This document shows positions 27,214 through 35,807 of a stretch of DNA of 64,000 bases, in pieces. The stretch's first letter is position 1, and each line of letters starts with the position of its first letter. The translations under genes and the position numbers were made by a program. The stretch comes from JAGXFP01 sp039714535. GTDB lineage: Bacteria; Desulfobacterota; Desulfobulbia; Desulfobulbales; JAGXFP01. A model generated the notes under the pieces. It had not been told where the DNA came from, searched no databases, and saw only the letters and a program-made list of their open reading frames with translations. The stretch spans positions 62,001 to 126,000 of the forward strand of contig JBDLJC010000001.1 in assembly GCA_039714535.1 (NCBI GenBank). The letters run 5' to 3'.

Positions 27214-28050
27214 ATGGATAGCGATATTTTTTCATACCGGCTTCAGGTTGAGAAGGCAGTTGCTTATCTGGGTAAGAGAATCAGAGAGACTCCGGAAATT
27301 GTAATTAGTATTGGTACCGGACTTGGTTTTCTGGTTGACCGGGTTGAGTCGTCCCTGGTTATTCCTTACGAAGAGGTTCCTTGCTTCCCGCAGGCAACGG
27401 TAACCAGCCATGCCGGGAACCTTGTTTTCGGCAAGCTGGCCGGTCGGGCGGTGGTGGTCCTCCAGGGACGGTGTCATTATTACGAAGGTTATTCGACCAG
27501 AGAGTTGACCTTGCCGCTTCGGGTGATGGCCTTGCTCGGCGCCAAGACCTTGGTTGTTGCCAATGCCGCCGGCGGTCTTAACCCTGCTATTGGTGCAGGT
27601 TCATTGATGGTCATTCGTGATCACATCAACTTTATTCCCGATAACCCGTTACGGGGAACAAATATTGATGAATGGGGTCCTCGTTTCCCGGATCTTTCGG
27701 ACGCCTATGATAAAGAACTGCTTGGATTGGCTCGGTGTGGGGCAGAGAGACTTGGATTTGCTGATGTTGCCGTCGGGGTCTATGGCGCCGTTCCTGGCCC
27801 CAGTCTGGAGACGCCAGCCGAGACTCGTTATCTGCATGATTGCGGGATTGATGCCGTTGGGATGTCGACGGTCCCGGAGGTGATTGTGGCCAAGCATGCC
27901 TCGATGCGGGTTCTGGGCGTGTCGGTGATAGCAAATGTCAACGATCCCGATAATTTTCAGCCGATTATTCTCGAAGATGTTATTGCCCGAACTGGGCAGG
28001 TTGTGGGGCAACTGACAAAAATGATCGCAGAGATCATTCCCGAATTTTAG
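27214..28050 (+). CDS. Purine nucleoside phosphorylase
   Basis: Phosphorolysis of inosine and guanosine in purine salvage. 278 residues, trimeric PNP/MTAP class. SIGTGLGFLVDRV (phosphate loop), FGKLAGRAVVVLQGRCHYYEGYS, VANAAGGLNP and VGMSTVPEVIVAKHASMRVLGVSVIAN with Glu/Asn-type base contacts NVNDPDNF. The start ATG is preceded by a weak AGGTGA. Followed closely by two tatA genes on the same strand. Confidence 0.93.
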   Translation: MDSDIFSYRLQVEKAVAYLGKRIRETPEIVISIGTGLGFLVDRVESSLVIPYEEVPCFPQATVTSHAGNLVFGKLAGRAVVVLQGRCHYYEGYSTRELTLPLRVMALLGAKTLVVANAAGGLNPAIGAGSLMVIRDHINFIPDNPLRGTNIDEWGPRFPDLSDAYDKELLGLARCGAERLGFADVAVGVYGAVPGPSLETPAETRYLHDCGIDAVGMSTVPEVIVAKHASMRVLGVSVIANVNDPDNFQPIILEDVIARTGQVVGQLTKMIAEIIPEF

Positions 28051-28168
28051 ATATGTTCGTTCACCGGGAAGAATGATTTTTTTTGCTATTAGCACTATTT
28101 TCAAGTAAATATAAGATATTACTAATGAATGATGCTTTTGCAGACTGCTAAGCTGTGGAGATGAAAAA

Positions 28169-28357
28169 ATGTTTGGATTGGGAATGCCGGAACTCATTGT
28201 TATCCTGGTGATCATTGTGATAATTTTCGGGGCTGGCAAATTGCCTGAGATAGGTTCTGGAATTGGCAAGGGTATCAAGAATTTCAAAGAGGCCACCAAG
28301 AGCGAGGAAAAGGACGAAATTGAGGACAAGAAGGACGAAAATTCTTCTGATAGTTGA
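28169..28357 (+). CDS. tatA: TatA/E-type twin-arginine translocase subunit
   Basis: 62 residues. One N-terminal membrane helix (FGLGMPELIVILVIIVIIFG), the hinge FGAGKLPEIGSGIGKGIKNFK and a charged acidic-basic tail; the classic TatA layout. Forms the pore of the Tat translocase. A second paralogue follows 57 nt later, and tatC is at 16.1-16.8 kb. Confidence 0.93.
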   Translation: MFGLGMPELIVILVIIVIIFGAGKLPEIGSGIGKGIKNFKEATKSEEKDEIEDKKDENSSDS

Positions 28358-28414
28358 TTGCTCTTTTCCTGTAAGAGGGCCCTTGTCGGGCCGTAATATT
28401 TTTAAGGTGACATT

Positions 28415-28639
28415 ATGTTTGGATTAGGAACGCCGGAACTCATTGTGATCCTGGGTATAGCCTTTTTGGTTTTCGGTGGCAAGAAACTGCCGGAAATCGG
28501 TGCTGGACTTGGCAAGGGGATCAGCTCTTTCAAGAAGGGGCTTCGTGAGGTTGAAGACAGTGTGCCTGGAGTTAAAGAAGCTGCCGCAGTCAAGGAAGAG
28601 ATCGACAAGGTCAAGAATCTTGGCAAGGTGGTTGGCTGA
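28415..28639 (+). CDS. tatA: Second TatA-type subunit
   Basis: 74 residues, close paralogue of the preceding gene. Membrane helix FGLGTPELIVILGIAFLVFG, then FGGKKLPEIGAGLGKGISSFKKGL and a longer amphipathic tail. AAGGTGA precedes the ATG. The pair probably arose by tandem duplication. The different tails may give a TatA/TatB- or TatA/TatE-like division of labour; that is inference. A terminator follows. Confidence 0.92.
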   Translation: MFGLGTPELIVILGIAFLVFGGKKLPEIGAGLGKGISSFKKGLREVEDSVPGVKEAAAVKEEIDKVKNLGKVVG

Positions 28640-28672
28640 TAAACACCAACAAAAAATCGGCTTTTTAAAAAG

Positions 28673-28704
28673 GGAATCTGGTCTTGTCAGGTTCCTTTTT
28701 TTTT
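28673..28704 (+). terminator. Intrinsic terminator after tatA pair
   Basis: Stem GGAATCT / AGGTTCC (one G-T pair) followed by nine T. Confidence 0.85.
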
Positions 28705-28924
28705 GCTTTCAGGTCAGACGGTCTCAGCTTTGGTCCTGTATTATGGTCTTGGCAACATTGAATACTTTCGCGTCAATGTGTCGTCCTTTGCAAAGATGCG
28801 AAGACTAATTGGTACAGGGGTGGTGTGCTGTAATTCTGATGGATCGTTTTTATCATCAAATCGATGAACGAACACCTGGGGAAGGCCCGATTTGTCCAGA
28901 CCTTCCCCTTTGTCATCGTTTAAA

Positions 28925-29665
28925 TCAGAATGCCATGCTGGCCGAGATGCCGCCATAAACATGGCTGTCGTCAGTATCATAACTAACAGCCGCTATGGCA
29001 GTTTCCGCTTCATTGGTAAGCGCAAAAGAGTAGTATAACTCCGGGCTGACCGAGACATAATCATTGATCGCAAATGTCATTGAGGCGCTTAAGAGCCCGT
29101 CGTGAAATTCACTGTAATCAGCGTCGTTATCCAGGTAACCGACCTGGGCGCCAAGATCCAGGGCCATGCCCTCTGCTATCGCCAGAGACCGACTGATCCC
29201 TAAAGTCGCGTATGAACCCGGCAGGTGAGCAATGTCTGTATAGTAGGTCAGGGTCGGGGTCAAGATGGTATCAACACTTACTGAGATATAAAGCTCCTGG
29301 GTGTCAGCACCACCGTCAACGTTATAGTAGATCCAGCCAACTCCGTAGCCGATCATGCCGGCAGAGCCATCATAGGAAACAGTCATATCAGTTTCATTCC
29401 AGTTGGTGGTGTCGAGGCCCATCTCATCGGTATCAAGGTTCCCCCATAAATTTGCGGCAAAACCCTTGTGGCTGATGGTCATCGATGGCTGCAGGACTAC
29501 ACTGCTGTCACTGAAGGCAAAGCCCCGCCAGACATACTGGCTGTAAGCGCCCATTGTCAGGTCTGCTTCCGGTTTATCTTCCGCCATTGCATTTCCATAA
29601 ATACCTGTGGTAAGAGCTAAAGCTGTAAGACCGGTTATCATGATTTTTCTTGCTGTATTTTCCAT
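28925..29665 (-). CDS. TorF-like outer-membrane beta-barrel protein
   Basis: 246 residues. Signal peptide MENTARKIMITGLTALALTT with cleavage after AMA; mature DLTMGAYSQYVWRGFAFSDSSVVLQPS, the typical start of TIGR02001/TorF-family putative porins (VWRG-S-QP). Alternating beta-strand pattern and a terminal Phe (SMAF) fit an outer-membrane barrel. AAGGAAC precedes the ATG. It follows amt with 112 nt between, so it may belong to the nitrogen-controlled transcript. Confidence 0.82.
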   Translation of the reverse strand: MENTARKIMITGLTALALTTGIYGNAMAEDKPEADLTMGAYSQYVWRGFAFSDSSVVLQPSMTISHKGFAANLWGNLDTDEMGLDTTNWNETDMTVSYDGSAGMIGYGVGWIYYNVDGGADTQELYISVSVDTILTPTLTYYTDIAHLPGSYATLGISRSLAIAEGMALDLGAQVGYLDNDADYSEFHDGLLSASMTFAINDYVSVSPELYYSFALTNEAETAIAAVSYDTDDSHVYGGISASMAF

Positions 29666-29777
29666 TGTTAAGTTCCTTTTGCTTTTTACGGTTAATGAAC
29701 TACTTGTTTTTGCCGGGACCGACCTTTTCAGGCCGGCCCAATCTGGTTTGCAACTGGCTCACGCCGTTACCTTTCTT

Positions 29778-31097
29778 CTATTTGCCATTGAATTCTGGGT
29801 ATGCCTCAAGGCCGCACTCATGGATATCGACACCTTTAAGCTCTTCCTCTTCGCTTACCCGAATACCCATAACTGCTTTGATGATGGACCAGGCTATCAG
29901 GCTGGTACCGAACACCCAGGCAAAAATTACCCCGATACCGGTAAGCTGAGCACCTAACGATACTTCCGGATTGGTAAAAGCCACGGCTATCAGCCCCCAG
30001 ATCCCGACCACGCCATGTACCGAAATAGCACCTACCGGGTCGTCAATCTTTATCTTGTCTAAAAAGATAATGGACGCGACGACTAGCAGGCCGCCAGCCA
30101 TGCCGACAAGGGTTGCGACAAGCGGGGTTGGGGTCAGAGGTTCAGCTGTAATAGCGACAAGGCCTGCTAGGGCGCCATTTAAGGCCATGGTCAGATCAGC
30201 CTTGCCGAACCACAACTGTGAGAGCAAAAGAGCAGCAACCAAGCCGCCTGCAGCAGCCATATTGGTGTTGACAAATATCATGGAGACAGCATTTGCTTCT
30301 TCAATATTGCTGATCTTGAGCTCGGAGCCGCCGTTAAAACCAAACCAGCCAAGCCAGAGGATAAAGGTCCCGAGGGCTGCCAACGGCAAGTTGGAGCCCG
30401 GAATGGCCTTAACCTTGCCGTTTACATACTTGCCTTTACGGGCACCCAGCAGCAGAACTCCTGCTAGGGCTGCTGAGGCACCACAGAGATGCACAACACC
30501 GGAACCGGCAAAGTCGGAAAAACCAAGGGTGTCAAGAAAACCTCCACCCCATTTCCAGTATCCTTCAACAGGGTAGATAAAACCGGTCAAAACAACTGCA
30601 AATGCCAGGAAGCTCCACAACTTCATTCTTTCGGCAACAGCGCCGGATACTATCGACATGGCCGTGGCCACAAAGACGACCTGAAAGAAAAAGTCTGCCA
30701 TAACGGAATAATAGGTTTCGCCTCCACTTTTCAGCACAGCGTCAACAGCATTGTCAGTGCCAAGCCAAAAACTTAAGCCGGGAATAAAACTGTTTGCCCC
30801 GTCACCGTACATAATGTTGTATCCTATAAACATGTACATAATGCAGGCGATGGAGTAGAGCGCGACATTTTTAGTCAGGATTTCAACCGTATTCTTACTT
30901 CGGACCAGACCGGCTTCCAGCATAGCAAACCCAGCGGCCATCCACATGACCAGGGCGCCTGACATGAGAAAATAAAAAGTATCAATTGAATACGCCAAAT
31001 TAATAAGGGTTTCGCCAACACTGGGTTCCCCCGCTAATGCGGGACTGGCTGAAAAAGCAGCCAGGGCCAGGGCGAAAAATGATATTTTCCTAAACAT
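29778..31097 (-). CDS. amt: Ammonium transporter
   Basis: Inner-membrane NH4+/NH3 channel. 439 residues from the ATG at 31095-31097, which has AAAAGGAGAAGG upstream. It has a cleavable signal peptide ending at ALAGEP and eleven membrane helices. Signatures are DTFYFLMSGALVMWMAAGFAMLE, GSGVVHLCGASAALAG and VGAISVHGVVGIWG, including the twin pore histidines. It lies 50 nt after the PII gene, as in most amt-glnK loci but with the order reversed (PII first). Confidence 0.96.
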   Translation of the reverse strand: MFRKISFFALALAAFSASPALAGEPSVGETLINLAYSIDTFYFLMSGALVMWMAAGFAMLEAGLVRSKNTVEILTKNVALYSIACIMYMFIGYNIMYGDGANSFIPGLSFWLGTDNAVDAVLKSGGETYYSVMADFFFQVVFVATAMSIVSGAVAERMKLWSFLAFAVVLTGFIYPVEGYWKWGGGFLDTLGFSDFAGSGVVHLCGASAALAGVLLLGARKGKYVNGKVKAIPGSNLPLAALGTFILWLGWFGFNGGSELKISNIEEANAVSMIFVNTNMAAAGGLVAALLLSQLWFGKADLTMALNGALAGLVAITAEPLTPTPLVATLVGMAGGLLVVASIIFLDKIKIDDPVGAISVHGVVGIWGLIAVAFTNPEVSLGAQLTGIGVIFAWVFGTSLIAWSIIKAVMGIRVSEEEELKGVDIHECGLEAYPEFNGK

Positions 31098-31146
31098 TAT
31101 TCCTTCTCCTTTTAAGTATTTCATGAAAATCTTCATGATGACCACC

Positions 31147-31485
31147 CTAAATTGCGTCTTTGTCCCGCTCGCCGGTTCTGACCCGGCAGACCCCATCGAT
31201 GGGCAGGACGAAAATCTTGCCGTCACCGATCTTGCCGGAATTGACGGTGGTGATGATCGTCTCTACAACCTTGTCCGTCATATCCTCCGTGATGACGATC
31301 TCCACTTTTACCTTGGGGATAAAATCAACTTCGTATTCCGCCCCGCGATATACTTCGGTGTGGCCCTTTTGCCGGCCAAACCCCTTAACCTCTGAGACGG
31401 TCATGCCGAAGATACCAAGAGTGTTTAGGGCCTCTTTCAATTCGTCCAGTTTGAACGGTTTGATAATCGCTTCAATTTTTTTCAT
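31147..31485 (-). CDS. glnK: PII nitrogen regulatory protein (GlnB/GlnK)
   Basis: 112 residues, full-length PII. MKKIEAIIKPFKLDELKEAL, FGRQKGHTEVYRGAEYEVDFIPK (T-loop with the uridylylatable Tyr at 51) and TGKIGDGKIFV-like SGKIGDGKIFVLPIDGVCRVRTGE. Senses 2-oxoglutarate and ATP/ADP. Linkage to amt favours GlnK over GlnB: it would plug the channel when nitrogen is sufficient. A sigma-54 promoter lies upstream. Confidence 0.95.
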   Translation of the reverse strand: MKKIEAIIKPFKLDELKEALNTLGIFGMTVSEVKGFGRQKGHTEVYRGAEYEVDFIPKVKVEIVITEDMTDKVVETIITTVNSGKIGDGKIFVLPIDGVCRVRTGERDKDAI

Positions 31486-31522
31486 GTTGTGCCTCCCTGG
31501 CGTTATTTTAATAATATGTATT

Positions 31523-31537
31523 ACAAGGAGCGTGCCA
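31523..31537 (-). promoter_or_regulatory. Sigma-54 (RpoN) -24/-12 promoter of glnK-amt
   Basis: On the minus strand TGGCAC-GCTCC-TTGT, matching the consensus TGGCAC-N5-TTGC with one mismatch, the last base of the -12 element. It is 38 nt upstream of the PII start codon, a normal distance. Nitrogen control through NtrC is expected; no enhancer sites were identified with confidence. Confidence 0.8.
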
Positions 31538-31742
31538 CAGAGGTTTTGTTTTATAACTAGCTGATATACTGAGCTAATTTATGTGGGGGTAGGATGGGAT
31601 GTTGTGAGGGGAATAACGATATTGTTATTTGTTTAATAAAAAGAATAACGAAAACGTAATAAAAGTGGGGGGGCGTGAAAATAATAAGGCAATATCAAGA
31701 GGCAAAGACATTCGATTCTGATTGGAGTTGTTTTGCGGTGTA

Positions 31743-31782
31743 AAAAATAAAAAGAGAATCTGGCTGGGCCAGATTCTCTTTG
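31743..31782 (-). terminator. Intrinsic terminator of the aldolase gene
   Basis: Perfect stem AAAGAGAATCTGGC / GCCAGATTCTCTTT with a 3-base loop, followed on the minus strand by TTATTTTTTA. 33 nt beyond the aldolase stop. Confidence 0.9.
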
Positions 31783-31814
31783 GTTTGCTAAAGTATTTAA
31801 GAGAGCTTTAGGGA

Positions 31815-33098
31815 TTAGTCGTCGAAATCTCCTGCTGGGCCTTTGTCGGTATCCAGCTCTGTGGCCATGGCGACAATCTTGTCGCCACTCCAATCGGCTG
31901 GATCTTCGCTCCTTTTGCATTTCGCACCAGGATCGTGAGATTCGGTCTCTAGGATAGTCTGGATGGCCAGGGGGGCGGTGTCTTCCGCATTGAAGACGTT
32001 GACCAGCAGGTTGTAAACGAAGTCCTCGACCCGTTTTGCCATTCGATCTCTGATCGGTTGGGGCTGGCCCATGATTTTGGGCTCAAAGGGCAGATTCAGT
32101 TTTTTGTAATTACCGCCCTGCCAACCCTCTTTTGCCGCATAGTCCTGCATCTCTTGCCAGAGGGCTTCAGTTACCCCTTCAGACTTAACCTTAATGAAAT
32201 CGCCGTTACTGTCCAGTTTGGCATTGCCATAATCGTTAACTTCAAGTCCCCAGGAGATCATTTGCAGGGCAGTTGCCACGTTGGCCTTGGTTGATTTGGT
32301 AGTGGCGGCGATGGCCCGGAGACGGTCTGAGTTGTTGCCGGAGGTGCCGTGCTGGGCGCCGGAGATCCCGAACGGCGCCAGTTTTTCATGGATCTCACCG
32401 GTCAGTTCAACTTGGATGCCCTGGCCACTTGCCTCTATGCCGTGGGTAGTGCCATTGTTTAAGGCGATCCAATCCGGAAAAATGTCAAAGGCGTTAAGTC
32501 CCTTGATCAGGAAGAGGGCTTCCGCTGAGGATGAAAGTCCCTCACTGCCCTTGATTTCCCCGATCTCGGTCTCCAGGCCTGCCCAATTAGGGATGACCTG
32601 GCTCAGGGTCAGGTTGGCCAATAGATTTTTGTCGTCCGGCATGTGGGAGGCATCGATGGCAATGGAGGTGATGCCGGCTTCGAAGATGGTGGGGATTTCA
32701 ACTTTGGCGAAATCCAGATCTTCCTCTTTCTTGATCCCGTAATGATCGGCGTGAATTGCAACCGGCACCGTGATCTCCATTTCATTGCACAGGGCGTCGA
32801 CCTGGCGGGCTATGTTCCAGTAATTGACGGCGCAATAGGCATTTGCTCCACCTTCGGAACGGGCTATTTCGATGATGATCGCGGCGTTGGCCCGTTGGGC
32901 TGCCAGCAGGGCGCCACGGATAACCAGATGGCTGCGGCCATTAGCGGCGATGGTCATGGCCTTGCCCTTGGCAAGCATGGCCCGGTCAATCACCTTGCCG
33001 CTGACCAGCAGGGCCTGGGAGTTGGGGAAAAGTTTAACAACGTTGGGTGGTCGCCCGATCTCCAAGGCCTTTTTGAAATCTGCCGACATCTCTGACAT
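31815..33098 (-). CDS. Class II fructose-bisphosphate aldolase
   Basis: Zinc aldolase of glycolysis/gluconeogenesis. 427 residues, longer than E. coli FbaA (359). Metal-site and catalytic patterns are visible: VAIHADHYGI (zinc His and catalytic Asp), TSIAIDASH, ETEIGEIKGSE and SGAQHGTSGNN (zinc His and glycine-rich phosphate loop). The extra C-terminal 70 residues (from about NVFNAEDTAP) are acidic. Assignment to the FbaA-like subgroup is by motif only. Its own terminator follows. Confidence 0.88.
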   Translation of the reverse strand: MSEMSADFKKALEIGRPPNVVKLFPNSQALLVSGKVIDRAMLAKGKAMTIAANGRSHLVIRGALLAAQRANAAIIIEIARSEGGANAYCAVNYWNIARQVDALCNEMEITVPVAIHADHYGIKKEEDLDFAKVEIPTIFEAGITSIAIDASHMPDDKNLLANLTLSQVIPNWAGLETEIGEIKGSEGLSSSAEALFLIKGLNAFDIFPDWIALNNGTTHGIEASGQGIQVELTGEIHEKLAPFGISGAQHGTSGNNSDRLRAIAATTKSTKANVATALQMISWGLEVNDYGNAKLDSNGDFIKVKSEGVTEALWQEMQDYAAKEGWQGGNYKKLNLPFEPKIMGQPQPIRDRMAKRVEDFVYNLLVNVFNAEDTAPLAIQTILETESHDPGAKCKRSEDPADWSGDKIVAMATELDTDKGPAGDFDD

Positions 33099-33300
33099 AC
33101 CGATCCTCCATATGGAAATTTTGAATATGTTTAATAATCTCGAAGCTTAATTGCGCTATAGATTGTCCGATTAAAAAACGTGATTACGGTTTCGATCATT
33201 TTGTTTAAACATGATACTATAACCGGGTTCCAGGAATAAATAAATTCTCAATAACTGCAAATTCTTTGTTGGGTGAGATGAAATTTGGTTGGAGTAAGGA

Positions 33301-34296
33301 ATGAATGACATAAAGTTCAAGGCGCTGGTGGTCAGGGAGGATGGCGCGGGTGGTTATCGGCGAAAGGTTGAAGAGAGAACCTTGACAGATTTACCGGCTG
33401 GCGAAGTCCTTGTTCGGGTTGAATATTCGTCTCTTAATTATAAAGATGGTTTGTCGGCCATTGGCAACAGGGGTGTTACCCGAAGATATCCCCACACTCC
33501 TGGAGTTGATGCGGCCGGGCGAGTGGCGGAAAGCATTGACGCCCGTTTTCGGCCCGGTGACCCGGTCGTGGTTTCCTGTTATGGGCTGGGGATGAATACC
33601 GCCGGCGGTTTCGGTCAGTATATAAGGGTTCCGGTTGGTTGGGTTATGCCGCTGCCGGCAGGACTGACTGCTCGGCAGAGTATGATCTACGGGACCGGCG
33701 GTTTTACCGCCGCCCATTCGGTCTGGAAACTTATCAAGCAAGGGGTGCGGCCGGAACAGGGTAAGATTCTGGTAACCGGTGCGACCGGCGGGGTCGGCTC
33801 GTTCAGTGTGGCCATTCTGGCCAGGGAAGGTTTCCAGGTTACTGCCGTGACCGGCAAGGAAAGCGCCCGCCAATTCCTGCTGGATCTCGGGGCGGCAGAG
33901 GTTATCAGTCGCGACCAGGCCATTGATGCCAGCGGCAGAATGATCCTTAAAGGGCGTTGGGCCGGGGTGGTGGATACCGTGGGAGGCGAAATGCTGGCCA
34001 CCGCCATCAAGTCGACTCGCTATGGCGGGGTGGTGACCTGCTGCGGCAATGTCGCCGGGCCCGAATTCAATGCCAGTATTTTCCCTTTTATCCTGCGAGG
34101 TGTTACTCTTCTAGGGATTGATTCGGCCGAATGCCCCATGGCCTTGCGCGAGCAGATTTGGCAGCGGCTGGCCACCGACTGGAAACTCACCGGTCTCGAT
34201 GATATCTGTACCGAGATTGGCCTTGACGGGATAAGTGAGGCCATTGACCGGATCCTGGAAGGGGGAATCAAGGGACGGGTTCTGGTGAATCTGTAA
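33301..34296 (+). CDS. YhdH/AcuI-type NADPH-dependent oxidoreductase
   Basis: Medium-chain dehydrogenase without zinc, 331 residues. SSLNYKDGLSAIGNRGVTRRYPHTPGVDAAG and VTGATGGVGSFSVAILAREGFQVTAVTGK (Rossmann motif) are typical of YhdH/YhfP proteins, whose characterised member AcuI reduces acryloyl-CoA to propionyl-CoA. AAGGA precedes the ATG. No neighbouring DMSP or propionate genes, so the substrate is not settled. Divergent from the aldolase gene. Confidence 0.88.
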   Translation: MNDIKFKALVVREDGAGGYRRKVEERTLTDLPAGEVLVRVEYSSLNYKDGLSAIGNRGVTRRYPHTPGVDAAGRVAESIDARFRPGDPVVVSCYGLGMNTAGGFGQYIRVPVGWVMPLPAGLTARQSMIYGTGGFTAAHSVWKLIKQGVRPEQGKILVTGATGGVGSFSVAILAREGFQVTAVTGKESARQFLLDLGAAEVISRDQAIDASGRMILKGRWAGVVDTVGGEMLATAIKSTRYGGVVTCCGNVAGPEFNASIFPFILRGVTLLGIDSAECPMALREQIWQRLATDWKLTGLDDICTEIGLDGISEAIDRILEGGIKGRVLVNL

Positions 34297-34303
34297 ACCT
34301 GAT

Positions 34304-34333
34304 GGCGTCGCAGCTAAGCGAAGACTGCGAAAA
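34304..34333 (+). repeat. GTCGCAG / CTTCGCTTAG intergenic repeat, copy 2
   Basis: GGCGTCGCAG then CTAAGCGAAGACTGCGAAAA, which is the reverse complement of the second block of copy 1 at 22391-22430. Confidence 0.6.
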
Positions 34334-34404
34334 CTATCCAAAGGGCATAGAAATCCGATCTCCTGTGTCGTAGCGAAGTATGACTTCGCCGCCGCAAGAC
34401 CACC

Positions 34405-34435
34405 ACTCCTCAGAGTCTACACTTACCTGTATATC
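34405..34435 (+). repeat. Dispersed intergenic repeat, fragment d
   Basis: CCTCAGAGTCTACACTTACCTG compared with CCTCGGAGTCTATCGCTTACCTG at about 50876-50898: about four differences by eye. Short fragment only. Confidence 0.45.
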
Positions 34436-34621
34436 GAGGTTTTCAAAGGTCTCGCTATGCGCTCGCTATCTACTTAACCATATTTTAAGTGGTACGATGG
34501 ATCTTTGTGGAACCATCACACTTGAAGTGAAACGAAAAATGAGGCATAAACAGTAATTCTTTTTCCCCTTCGATCTTCGATCGTAGTCGGTGGAACATAT
34601 TATTGATATATATCATCTGTT

Positions 34622-35806
34622 ATGAAATTTAAGACTGATCCATACTTGATTGAGATGCGTGAGTTGCTGGACGGCCGGGAGGACAAGATCCTTTCTCCGC
34701 TTGCGACCAAGAGCCGCGATGCCGTGCGTCGTAATCAGGAAGAAAAGGCCGGGCATCGCCAGAATTTTTCGGTGGACACCGACCGGATTCTTAACTCTCG
34801 GGCCTACACGCGTTATATCGATAAGACCCAGGTTTTTTATATGATCGCCAATGATCATATCACCCATCGGGTTCTCCATGTCCAGTTGGTTTCTAAGATT
34901 GCCCGGACTATTGGGCGGTTTATGGGCTTGAACGAGGATTTGATCGAGGCTATCGCCCTGGGCCACGATATCGGCCATCCGCCGTTCGGCCATGACGGAG
35001 AAAAACTTCTGTCCGAGTTGTGTGTGGAACATGGTCTGGCCCCGTTTCACCATAATATCCAGTCGGCGGTTTATCTTGACCGGATCGAAAGGGACGGGCG
35101 TGGCTGGAACTTAAGTCTGCAGACCCTGGATGGAATCCTCTTCCATGACGGGGAAATTCATAGTGATGAACTACGGCCGTTCAGGACGCGTGATTTTGTC
35201 ATGCTTGACGGGGTGATTGAGCAGGTCGTTGATATGGTGCCAGCGGAGCAAACCATGCCGATGACTTTGGAGGGCTGCCTGGTCAGGCTATGTGATACTA
35301 TCGGTTACATTGGTCGTGATATTGAAGATGCAATCGAACTGGATCTGATCTGTCGGGATGATTTGCCGAGCCCTTGCACCGAGGTTCTCGGTAATTCCAA
35401 TGGCACTATCGTTTACCGTCTGGTCGCCGATCTGATCAAAAACGGTTGCCAGGAAGACAGGATATTTTTTAGCCCCGTTATTTCCGCAGCCTTAAAAGAC
35501 CTGAAAAAATTCAATTATGAGCAAATTTATTTGGATCCTGTTATAAAAAGAGGCTTTGTTGACATAAAGAACTGTTATCGGACACTTTTTGAGTCTTATC
35601 TTGATGATTTGCAACATGAACATCGAAAATCGGTGATCTTTACCGAATTTCTTGAGCGAATGGAAAAACATTATCTGGCAGAAAATTCGGCAGCAACAAT
35701 GGTTCGGGATTTCATTGCCGGAATGACGGACAATTATTTTATGGCACAGGCGGTTATGGCCGGTTGTAGTATTCCCTCGAAATTACCACGCCCCTTGGTA
35801 GATTGA
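34622..35806 (+). CDS. dGTPase-like HD triphosphohydrolase
   Basis: 394 residues. HD motif LGHDIGHPPFGHDGEKLL together with THRVLHVQLVSKIARTIGRFMGL, the H...HD pattern of deoxynucleoside triphosphate triphosphohydrolases. RILNSRAYTRYIDKTQVF is also family-typical. Hydrolyses dNTPs to nucleoside and triphosphate, probably for dNTP pool control. The ATG has no clear SD. The ClC channel gene starts 1 nt after its stop, so they are likely coupled. Confidence 0.88.
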   Translation: MKFKTDPYLIEMRELLDGREDKILSPLATKSRDAVRRNQEEKAGHRQNFSVDTDRILNSRAYTRYIDKTQVFYMIANDHITHRVLHVQLVSKIARTIGRFMGLNEDLIEAIALGHDIGHPPFGHDGEKLLSELCVEHGLAPFHHNIQSAVYLDRIERDGRGWNLSLQTLDGILFHDGEIHSDELRPFRTRDFVMLDGVIEQVVDMVPAEQTMPMTLEGCLVRLCDTIGYIGRDIEDAIELDLICRDDLPSPCTEVLGNSNGTIVYRLVADLIKNGCQEDRIFFSPVISAALKDLKKFNYEQIYLDPVIKRGFVDIKNCYRTLFESYLDDLQHEHRKSVIFTEFLERMEKHYLAENSAATMVRDFIAGMTDNYFMAQAVMAGCSIPSKLPRPLVD

Positions 35807-35807
35807 T

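Larger units (their letters stand above)
34297..34621 (+). other. Repeat-rich intergenic region
   Basis: 325 bases without a gene. Holds copy 2 of the GTCGCAG repeat (34304-34333) and a diverged fragment of the CTCGGAGTCTATCGCTTACC repeat family (34405-34435). Confidence 0.5.
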
